Shown: positions 1-5,786 of the stretch, one piece after another
Position numbering within the stretch: position 1 is the stretch's first letter
Layout of the letters: every line of letters starts with the position of its first letter
Notes under the pieces: model-generated
Told to the model about the DNA's origin: nothing
The model's input: only the letters and a program-made list of their open reading frames with translations
Databases searched by the model: none
Program-made: the position numbers and the translations under genes
DNA from: Neptunomonas sp.
GTDB lineage: Bacteria; Pseudomonadota; Gammaproteobacteria; Pseudomonadales; Balneatricaceae
DNA length: 7,898 nucleotides
Direction of reading: 5' to 3'
NCBI GenBank assembly: GCA_004195305.1
Contig: SDWN01000642.1
Coordinates: 1-7,898, forward strand

Positions 1-19
1 AGATGTGTATAAGAGACAG
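1..19 (+). other. Nextera/Tn5 mosaic-end adapter left on the contig end
   Basis: The first 19 bases, AGATGTGTATAAGAGACAG, are identical to the Tn5 transposase mosaic end used in Nextera-type libraries. They sit at the extreme end of the window, as untrimmed adapter does. Translated in the frame of the next gene they give the false start MCIRDS, a peptide typical of this artefact. These bases should not be treated as genome sequence or as a natural transposon end. Confidence 0.97.
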
Positions 20-1049
20 TCGCTATACCTTCCCCACCGAGCAGCAGTTCCGGAATAGGGCCCATGCAACCCAGGTGGCTGAACTGTTTCTGGACCAACT
101 GCTGCGCAACGGCACCACCAGCGCGCTGGTGTTTGGGACGGTACACCCGGAATCGGTGGAGGCGCTGTTTGAGGCCGCGGAAACGCACAATCTACGCCTG
201 ATCAGCGGCAAGGTGATGATGGACCGGAATGCACCGGATGCATTGACCGACACCCCGACATCGAGCTATCACGACAGCAAAGCGCTGATTGAGCGCTGGC
301 ACGGTCGGGGGCGGCTGCTTTACGCCGTGACGCCGCGCTTTGCCCCCACCAGCAGCCCCGAGCAGCTGGCTCTGGCGGGCAAGCTGCTGCGCGAATACCC
401 CGGACTCTATCTGCATACCCATCTGTCCGAGAACACCCAGGAGGTCGACTGGGTGAAAGCGCTGTTCCCCGAGCGCCGCGGTTATCTGGATGTCTACGAC
501 CACTATCAACTGCTTGGCGAGCGCTCGCTGTTCGCCCACGGCCTGCACTTGGAGGATGCTGAGTGCCAACGGCTGGCGGAAACCGGCTCGGCGGTCGCCT
601 TCTGCCCCAGCGCCAACCTGTTTCTGGGCAGCGGCTTGTTCAACCTGGCGAAGATGGAGTCTTTCAACCTCAAGGTCGGCCTGGGCACCGATGTCGGCGC
701 CGGTACCAGCTTTTCGATCCTGCAGACCCTCAACGACGCCTACAAGGTGCTGCAGCTACAACAGCAGCGCCTCAACCCGTTCAAATCCCTCTACCTGGCC
801 ACACTGGGAGGAGCCCGGGCGCTCAGCCTCGAGCACCAGATCGGCAGTTTCCGGGTGGGTAACGAAGCCGATTTTGTGGTGCTGGATTACCAGGCCACGC
901 CGCTGCTGCACTACCGCATGGCCCAGGCAAAAACCCTCGCCGAGCGGCTGTTCGTATTGATGATGCTGGGCGATGATCGCTGCATTCAAGCGACCTTCAT
1001 AATGGGCCAGCCGGTGCATCAGCGCGACGCAGCTGTAGGCGAGGATTAA
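20..1049 (+). CDS. guaD: Guanine deaminase, 5'-truncated by the contig end
   Basis: Guanine deaminase hydrolyses guanine to xanthine and ammonia in the cytoplasm, for purine salvage or catabolism. It is a zinc amidohydrolase with a TIM-barrel fold. About 342 genuine residues remain, starting at RYTFPTEQQF; the E. coli enzyme is about 440 residues, so roughly 100 are missing. The lost part includes the N-terminal metal-binding HxH. Numbering from the artefactual ATG at base 3, the sequence shows LHTHLSEN (His138, His140), FAHGLHLED (His179), the CPSANLFLGSG block (201-211) and GLGTDVGAG with the metal-ligand Asp230. The C-terminal ATLGGARAL and GNEADFVVLD segments are typical of this amidohydrolase family. 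The ATG at base 3 belongs to the adapter, so the true start is outside the window. The stop is TAA at 1047-1049. No purine gene follows on this strand. Family assignment is firm. Other amidohydrolases (TRZ/ATZ type) are related, but the YTFPTE and SANLFLGSG blocks favour GuaD. Confidence 0.93.
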
Positions 1050-1392
1050 AGCGTCATACCGAGACAGGCAGAGCGCGTTCGGCAAGCACCTGCAACAGGT
1101 CCCATTAGGCCTTATATTTTACGCGTTAAACATACAGCCCCCCAGCGTTCCATTGTGACCTGATCGTAATAGCCCGCTCAGGGGTCGCTTGCTGGCCCAT
1201 TGCCGTCACTTAGGGTCTACGAAAGCCGTAACCTTCCCCCCAAGTTCGACAGCTAAAAACGTAAACTCAGCCCGATTACCTATGCTATGGGCGACTGCGG
1301 CGGTTTAACAGTACTCTTCATGAGCGGCCCCTTTGGGGCCAAACGCAGTAGCGCTGCCCGCGGACCAGGCTCACCGCTTTACTCTCCCGGCA
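1050..1392. other. Non-coding region between guaD and the Atm1-type gene
   Basis: These 343 bases lie between two convergent genes. I find no open frame with recognisable protein sequence and no tRNA-like or rRNA-like fold. Two hairpins are visible: a weak one, ACCTG-CAA-CAGGT at 1088-1100, some 40 bases after the guaD stop, and a stronger GC-rich one at 1326-1340. Neither has a convincing T-run after it. The rest is featureless to my reading, apart from AT-rich patches near 1110-1130 and 1250-1265. Confidence 0.6.
1326..1340. terminator. GC-rich hairpin, possible terminator for the convergent genes
   Basis: GGCCCC-TTT-GGGGCC forms a perfect 6-bp, all-GC stem with a 3-base loop. It lies 53 bases beyond the stop codon of the minus-strand ABC gene and about 275 bases beyond guaD. 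Neither strand has a clear U-tract after the stem, so an intrinsic terminator is not proven. It may instead protect the 3' end of the transcript or work with Rho. Confidence 0.35.
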
Positions 1393-3177
1393 CTAACCCT
1401 GCTGCTTTTGTTGGGTATTCCAGAGCGAAGCATAGGCGCCGCCCTGCGTCAACAGCTGTTGATGGCTACCCTGCTCCAGCAGTTTGCCGCCGTCCAGCAC
1501 CAGAATCTTATCAGCATCGACGATGGTTGAGAGTCGGTGGGCAATCACCAGGCTGGTGTGGTCGCGCGACAGCTGGTTGATCGCCCCGAGGATCGCCTGC
1601 TCGGAGTGCGAATCCAGCGATGAGGTGGCTTCGTCAAACACCAGAATAGGTGCCCCCTTGAGGATGGTACGGGCGATCGCCACCCGCTGCCGCTCCCCGC
1701 CGGAGAGCTTCAGTCCGCGCTCGCCGACCTGGGTGTTCTCGCCGTCGGGAAGTTGGGCGATAAAGTCCTGCAGGTGCGCCATGCGGATCGCATCATGGAC
1801 CTGCTCATCGCTGGCCTCGGGACGACCGTAGCGGACATTCTCAAACAGCGTATCGTTAAACAGCACTGTATCCTGGGGCACGATGCCAACGACCTTGCGC
1901 AGCGACGCCAGGCTGCACTGGCTGATATCCTGGCCATCGATCAGCACCCGCCCGGCATTGCAGTCATAGAAGCGAAACAGCAGTTTCACCAGGGTCGATT
2001 TACCCGCACCGCTGGCCCCGACCACCGCCACGGTCTGGCCCGGTTCGATGCTGAAGCTGAGCCCGCGGATAATCTCGCGATCCGGGCGATAGCCAAATTC
2101 GACCTGTTCGAAGCGCACCTCGCCAGCCTTAAGCACCAGTTCGCGAGCGCTCTCCACCTCGGCCACCGCAGGCTTGACCCGGAGCAGGCTGAACATATGT
2201 TCGATATTGGCCATCGAGCCCTTGATCTCGCGGTAGACAAAGCCGAGAAAGTTGAGCGGCATAAACAGCTGCATCATAAAGGCGTTGATCAGTACAAAGT
2301 CACCGATGCTCATCGTCTCGGCACGCACCTGCTCAGCGGCCAGCCACATCATCCCGGTCATCGACACGGCGATGATCAGTGCCTGACCGCCGTTGAGGGC
2401 AAACAGCGACAGTCGATTCTTGCGCCGTGCTTGCTCCCAGTTACCCAGCTCGACGTCGTAACGCTCGGCCTCGAAGCGCTCATTACCAAAATACTTGACC
2501 GTCTCAAAATTCAGCAGACTGTCCACAGCGCGGGTACTGCTGGCCGAATCTGCCAGATTGGCCTGACGCACATATTTAGTCCGCCATTCGGTGGCAACGA
2601 TCGAATAGGCCACATAGAGCGCGATCGAGAGCAGCGGAATCAAGCCAAAAGCGGTCCCGTAGTTGATGAACAACAGTCCCACGACCATCAGGATCTCGAT
2701 CAGGGTCGGGCCAATATTGAACACAAAAAAACGCAGCAGAAAGCCGATCCCGGTGGTGCCACGCTCGATATCTCGCGACAGCCCGCCGGTACGCCGGTTG
2801 AGATGAAAGTCCAGATCCAGACTGTGCAGATGCTCGAACACCTGCAACCCGATCCGGCGCATCGCCCGCTCGGTCACCCGGCCAAACACCGTGTCGCGCA
2901 GCTCGCCGAACAGCACGTTGGCAAAGCGCGCCATACCGAACGCCAGCACCAGACCCAGTGGCGCCAGCAACAGCCCCTGGGCGCTGCTCTGGTCCAGCGC
3001 ATCGACGATATGTTTGAGGATAAAGGGCCCGACTACGCTGGCACCCTTGGCCAGAATCAGACATAAAAACGCAATTGCAATGCGCGGCTTATAGTCCAGC
3101 AGATAGGGTAGAATGCGCTTTAGCAATTGCCAATTGATTCGACCGCTGTCGTGCTCAGAGAGAGTGCCGTGACGCAT
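1393..3177 (-). CDS. Atm1-type ABC half-transporter (fused permease and ATPase)
   Basis: Inner-membrane homodimeric exporter of the Atm1/ABCB7/HMT1 family. Characterised relatives move glutathione conjugates, persulfides or metal-glutathione complexes; the substrate here is inferred from family only. The 594-residue product has a six-helix membrane domain (about residues 20-330) and one nucleotide-binding domain (about 350-590). The LLNFETVKYFGNE segment (about 221-233) is the hallmark that places it in the Atm1 group. ATPase motifs are all intact: Walker A GASGAGKST (387-395), Q-loop VPQD (433-436), signature LSGGERQ (491-497), Walker B ILVFDEATSSLD (511-522) and H-loop His547. I chose the ATG at 3177 because the in-frame TTG at 3234 would place the promoter-like TATACT inside the coding sequence, and because conserved sequence begins after MRHGTLSEHD. 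No strong ribosome binding site precedes either start. It stands alone, divergent from the HD-GYP gene. The stop is TAG at 1395-1393. Confidence 0.92.
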   Translation of the reverse strand: MRHGTLSEHDSGRINWQLLKRILPYLLDYKPRIAIAFLCLILAKGASVVGPFILKHIVDALDQSSAQGLLLAPLGLVLAFGMARFANVLFGELRDTVFGRVTERAMRRIGLQVFEHLHSLDLDFHLNRRTGGLSRDIERGTTGIGFLLRFFVFNIGPTLIEILMVVGLLFINYGTAFGLIPLLSIALYVAYSIVATEWRTKYVRQANLADSASSTRAVDSLLNFETVKYFGNERFEAERYDVELGNWEQARRKNRLSLFALNGGQALIIAVSMTGMMWLAAEQVRAETMSIGDFVLINAFMMQLFMPLNFLGFVYREIKGSMANIEHMFSLLRVKPAVAEVESARELVLKAGEVRFEQVEFGYRPDREIIRGLSFSIEPGQTVAVVGASGAGKSTLVKLLFRFYDCNAGRVLIDGQDISQCSLASLRKVVGIVPQDTVLFNDTLFENVRYGRPEASDEQVHDAIRMAHLQDFIAQLPDGENTQVGERGLKLSGGERQRVAIARTILKGAPILVFDEATSSLDSHSEQAILGAINQLSRDHTSLVIAHRLSTIVDADKILVLDGGKLLEQGSHQQLLTQGGAYASLWNTQQKQQG

Positions 3178-3207
3178 AGTAAACACTACCCGGAAGGTTA
3201 AAATCTG

Positions 3208-3234
3208 AGTATAACAGTAGGACAAGCGAGACAA
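3208..3234 (-). promoter_or_regulatory. Candidate extended -10 promoter for the Atm1-type gene
   Basis: Reading the minus strand, TGTTATACT (the -10 hexamer TATACT occupies 3213-3208) forms an extended -10 element. A -35-like TTGTCT lies at 3234-3229 with a short 15-base spacer. The extended -10 could compensate for that poor spacing. The predicted transcription start near 3201 gives a leader of about 24 bases before the ATG at 3177, which supports that start over the upstream TTG. Confidence 0.45.
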
Positions 3235-3247
3235 CCTGCCTGAACAC

Positions 3248-3264
3248 CATTAGCCTGCATTAGC
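3248..3264. repeat. CATTAGC direct repeat with 10-bp period
   Basis: CATTAGC occurs at 3248-3254 and again at 3258-3264, one helical turn apart. It lies upstream of the candidate -35 of the minus-strand promoter, about 47-63 bases before the predicted transcription start. Its placement and phasing suit a pair of half-sites for an activator binding one face of the DNA, but two 7-mers can arise by chance. No regulator is identified. Confidence 0.35.
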
Positions 3265-3317
3265 ATACCGCACCCACCCCTCTAACGTGCAACCGGGGCC
3301 TAGGAGGCTGATTACAG

Positions 3318-3347
3318 TTACCCATCACCAACGCTGTTTGCTATCCT
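3318..3347 (+). promoter_or_regulatory. Candidate promoter for the HD-GYP gene
   Basis: TTACCC (3318-3323) and TATCCT (3342-3347) are separated by 18 bases, and TGC immediately before the -10 hexamer makes it an extended -10 (TGCTATCCT). Transcription would begin near 3354 and leave an untranslated leader of about 60 bases before the ATG at 3415. Both hexamers deviate from consensus, so this is a plausible but unproven sigma-70 site. Confidence 0.35.
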
Positions 3348-3397
3348 CTGTGCAGATATTCACGCGAGGCGGGTTGCTTCTTTGGAGCATTGAAACA

Positions 3398-3412
3398 ATG
3401 CAGAAAAACTGA
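3398..3412 (+). promoter_or_regulatory. Possible 4-codon leader ORF (MQKN) ahead of the HD-GYP gene
   Basis: ATG CAG AAA AAC TGA lies in another frame, and its stop ends two bases before the ATG at 3415. A Shine-Dalgarno-like GGAG (3384-3387) sits 10 bases before its ATG, while the HD-GYP ATG itself has no obvious ribosome binding site. Ribosomes finishing this tiny frame could reinitiate at 3415. An ORF this short is easily accidental, so the call is tentative. Confidence 0.2.
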
Positions 3413-3414
3413 AC

Positions 3415-4689
3415 ATGTCAAAAATAACTATCGCACCAAGTCAGCTTCGGGTTGGCATGTTCATTCAGTTGGACATGTCATGGATCCGGCATGAGTTTTT
3501 GAGCAATGATTTTAAAATAAAAGATGAGCAACAATTGGCCGAAGTGCTTCGCTTAGGCCTGAAGACTATTAACTACGACCCATCCCGTAGCGACATCGAG
3601 CCTGAACCCTTACCGCTGAATACCCCCGCGCCTCAGCCGAAGCCCTCCATCGAAGCGCTGCAGGCACAGCAGCGACAAGAGCAGCAGCTGGAGCAGAAAA
3701 GAGCTCGGATCCTAAAACTAAAAGAGCGCAGGATGGATCTGGGCCGGTGCGAAAAAGCGTATACGAACGCTGTCGGTTCTGTGCGTAACGTTATGAGCAA
3801 CTTGATGTCGCAACCCGCGGTCGCGGTAGAGGCGGCGCAAGAGATGGTCGGCAGCATGGTCGATCGGCTAATGGCAGATGAAGACGCGACCCTGCAGCTG
3901 GTCAGCATCAAGGGCAAGGACGAAAGTAGCTACTTCCACTCCATCAATGTATTTATCCTGTCACTGATGCTGGGAAAACATCTCGGCCTGGATGACGAGC
4001 AGATGCGTCATCTGGGGATAGGTGCGTTGCTTCATGACCTGGGGTACGGCGAAATACCCAGCAAGATACTGCGCTCCACTCAACCACTGAGCAAGCCAGA
4101 GCTACAGCTCTACCAGATGCACCCCCGGTATGGCGTAAAGATGGCGCACAGGATAGGCACGCTACCCGCAGCAGCCATTGATATTATCGGGCAGCACCAT
4201 GAGATGAACGATGGCAGTGGCTACCCACAAAAGCTCAAGGGCCCTCAAATAAGCCAACTTGCGCAGATCGTAGCCATCGTCAATAGCTACGACAATCTCT
4301 GTAACAGTATGAATTCCGCAAAATCCTTCAGCCCCTTCGAGGCGATGTCTTATATGTATGCCAAGCAGAAGGGGCGGTTTGATCAGAAGACACTGTCGCT
4401 CTTCATCACCCACATGGGGGTCTATCCGCCAGGCACGGTGATTAAGCTGGAGGATGGCCGTATCGCCACGGTGATTTCCACCAATGCCAAGGCTTTGCTA
4501 AGGCCCAATGTGATGATCTACGACCCCGGCGTCCCAGCGACTGAGGCCGCCATCATAAATCTGGTCGAAGAGCCGTTGAAAATCACCGAGAGCATCCGCC
4601 GTTCGGCAGTTCCCAGCGAAGTACTGGAGTACTTAAACCTGGGTGGCAACCTTAACTATTTCATCGACCCGGCAAAGAAACAGCGTTGA
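3415..4689 (+). CDS. HD-GYP domain protein with N-terminal DUF3391, degenerate active site
   Basis: HD-GYP proteins are cytoplasmic cyclic-di-GMP phosphodiesterases or, when degenerate, effectors or sensors. This 424-residue protein starts with a DUF3391-like region (about 3-60), followed by a Gln/Glu/Arg-rich, probably coiled-coil linker (77-112). The HD-GYP domain covers about 165-340. Visible residues are His175 (FHSINV), the HD pair His207-Asp208 (LLHDLGYGEIP), His236 (MHPRYG), His261-His262 and the GYP motif at 269-271 (HHEMNDGSGYP). Two positions differ from the usual pattern. The Lys of HDxGK is Tyr211, and the Asp that normally follows in the A-D-x-[FY]-D-A-L helix, a metal ligand in this fold, appears as Asn290 (IVNSYDNL). 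A C-terminal tail of about 90 residues follows, with GVYPPGTVIKLEDGR resembling that of other DUF3391/HD-GYP proteins. No signal peptide or membrane segment is seen. An in-frame stop at 3391-3393 makes 3415 the only upstream ATG choice. It is monocistronic and divergent from the Atm1-type gene. Confidence 0.9.
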   Translation: MSKITIAPSQLRVGMFIQLDMSWIRHEFLSNDFKIKDEQQLAEVLRLGLKTINYDPSRSDIEPEPLPLNTPAPQPKPSIEALQAQQRQEQQLEQKRARILKLKERRMDLGRCEKAYTNAVGSVRNVMSNLMSQPAVAVEAAQEMVGSMVDRLMADEDATLQLVSIKGKDESSYFHSINVFILSLMLGKHLGLDDEQMRHLGIGALLHDLGYGEIPSKILRSTQPLSKPELQLYQMHPRYGVKMAHRIGTLPAAAIDIIGQHHEMNDGSGYPQKLKGPQISQLAQIVAIVNSYDNLCNSMNSAKSFSPFEAMSYMYAKQKGRFDQKTLSLFITHMGVYPPGTVIKLEDGRIATVISTNAKALLRPNVMIYDPGVPATEAAIINLVEEPLKITESIRRSAVPSEVLEYLNLGGNLNYFIDPAKKQR

Positions 4690-4692
4690 TCG

Positions 4693-4712
4693 TACAGCCT
4701 GCTAAGGCTGTA
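4693..4712 (+). terminator. 8-bp hairpin just after the HD-GYP stop codon
   Basis: TACAGCCT (4693-4700) and AGGCTGTA (4705-4712) pair perfectly around a 4-base loop, GCTA, starting four bases past the TGA at 4687-4689. The position is right for a transcription terminator or 3'-end-protecting stem. No T-run follows (GCGACCTATTG), so an intrinsic terminator is uncertain. Confidence 0.5.
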
Positions 4713-4767
4713 GCGACCTATTGATCGCGAGCACAGGTCACGCTGCCCCGCGCGGGCGGTTGGGATT

Positions 4768-4816
4768 GGGCTGACTGCACCCCGGTCCCTTGCACAAACA
4801 GCCCACTGGTCAGCCC
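4768..4816. repeat. Inverted repeat between the convergent genes
   Basis: GGGCTGAC at 4768-4775 is repeated in inverted orientation as GTCAGCCC at 4809-4816, with 33 bases between. The right arm ends one base before the stop codon of the minus-strand hydrolase gene. It could fold as a large stem-loop in the 3' end of that transcript, but no T-run follows. A separate 10-bp palindrome, CCCGCGCGGG, lies nearby at 4747-4756. Confidence 0.4.
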
Positions 4817-4817
4817 C

Positions 4818-5786
4818 CTAGCTTGCTTGAAACATCACAAAGCCAGACGGGGATACCGCAGCCAGGGGGCGCCGCAGCCGGCCGAGCATAAAGTCAAAGA
4901 CCTGCTGGCCCAGCTGCCCGCGCTGCATGCACTGCTGAAACGAATGGCCACAGTTATCCAGAATCTGAAACTCATAGCGGGTGCCGTAGCCGTGCTCGCG
5001 GGCCGCCGCCTGCATCTCTTGTACCCAGCGCCAGCCGCGCTCTAGCCGGTGCGCGCCCTGCTGCGCATCGATCCCCACAGAGGTTTTCAGGCGTCGGTCA
5101 CGCTGCGTATCCAGCGCGCCAACAAATACCGCCATCGGCACCTCAAACAGCTCAGAGGATAGACCCAGCGATCCAGAGAAACCCACGGGCGCGTGTATCC
5201 CCCGCGGAAAAGCGCGCCTCGGGTCGGGAAAGGTATACCAGCCAGGCGCGCCCATAGACACGGAGTGCACCCGCTCGGGGTGAAACATGGCATACCGGTG
5301 GACAAACTGGCCACCGCCCGAATAACCAAACAGTGACAGATGCTCGGTACGCGCCCCGGTCAATTCACCTACCTGGTCGACAACCGCATCCAAGGCCTCG
5401 TCGGGCCGACTACAGAGCCCTGCCTGGCGCAGCCCCAGACGCTGATAGGCGGGAAACCGGGTAGTACTAAAAATCGGGGCGATAACGACCACGCCATAAC
5501 GTTCCGCCAGTGGCGCGAACAGGCGCACCTGAGCGCTGGCATTGCGTGAAACACCGTGCACGGCCACCATCACCGGGGCGCCTTCCCCTCCGGCGCTGGG
5601 GACATAGAGGTAATAATCCAGCTGCAGCGGATTGCGGGACCGATGCCGGGTGATCTTTCCCGCCAAGTGTAGCTGCTTGTTGTAAGCCTGGTTTGCCGGG
5701 GAACGGTGGTCACTCGGTTGGGTCCGGCCCAACCTCGATTGATCAAAAATACCCAGCGGACTCAGCTCTGCCTTAGCCATATTCAT
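4818..5786 (-). CDS. Alpha/beta hydrolase (PHB-depolymerase/esterase-like), cytoplasmic
   Basis: A 322-residue serine hydrolase of the alpha/beta fold, probably an esterase or related acyl or peptide hydrolase; the natural substrate cannot be read from sequence. The triad and oxyanion elements are visible in order: HGVSRNAS with His77-Gly78 after the first core strand (VMVAVHG), the nucleophile elbow GYSGGG with Ser156, the acid in VGALDTQRD (Asp226) and the base in NCGHSF (His281). The architecture recalls PHB-depolymerase/feruloyl-esterase-like enzymes. There is no signal peptide or lipobox; the N-terminus (MNMAKAELSPLGIFDQ) is polar, so it should act in the cytoplasm. The ATG at 5786-5784 overlaps the TGA of the upstream ABC gene as ATGA, and GAGGGTGG (from 5798) gives a Shine-Dalgarno sequence 8 bases before the ATG. 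A second ATG lies two codons in. Coupled translation implies a role tied to the exporter. The stop is TAG at 4820-4818. Confidence 0.88.
   Translation of the reverse strand: MNMAKAELSPLGIFDQSRLGRTQPSDHRSPANQAYNKQLHLAGKITRHRSRNPLQLDYYLYVPSAGGEGAPVMVAVHGVSRNASAQVRLFAPLAERYGVVVIAPIFSTTRFPAYQRLGLRQAGLCSRPDEALDAVVDQVGELTGARTEHLSLFGYSGGGQFVHRYAMFHPERVHSVSMGAPGWYTFPDPRRAFPRGIHAPVGFSGSLGLSSELFEVPMAVFVGALDTQRDRRLKTSVGIDAQQGAHRLERGWRWVQEMQAAAREHGYGTRYEFQILDNCGHSFQQCMQRGQLGQQVFDFMLGRLRRPLAAVSPSGFVMFQAS

Noticed and set aside
1..19. A natural Tn5-like transposon end interrupting guaD
   Set aside because: The sequence is the engineered mosaic end used in library kits, it is exactly terminal, and no transposase or second end is present.
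490..960. A 156-codon open frame inside guaD, in another reading frame
   Set aside because: It shows low-complexity Ser/Arg/Trp/Pro composition and overlaps the conserved active-site region of guanine deaminase in the correct frame.
1287..1580. A 97-codon plus-strand ORF starting in the guaD-Atm1 gap
   Set aside because: Most of it overlaps the antisense of the ABC gene, and its Pro/Arg/Gly-rich translation has no recognisable features or ribosome binding site.
1753..3066. A 437-codon open frame on the plus strand, antisense to the Atm1-type gene
   Set aside because: It lies wholly opposite a gene with intact ABC motifs, its translation is rich in His, Gln and Arg with no domain, and such shadows are common opposite GC-rich genes.
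3175..3234. TTG start at 3234 adding 19 residues to the Atm1-type protein
   Set aside because: No ribosome binding site precedes it, the added residues (MSRLSYCYTQILTF) look non-conserved, and the segment contains a good extended -10 promoter element.
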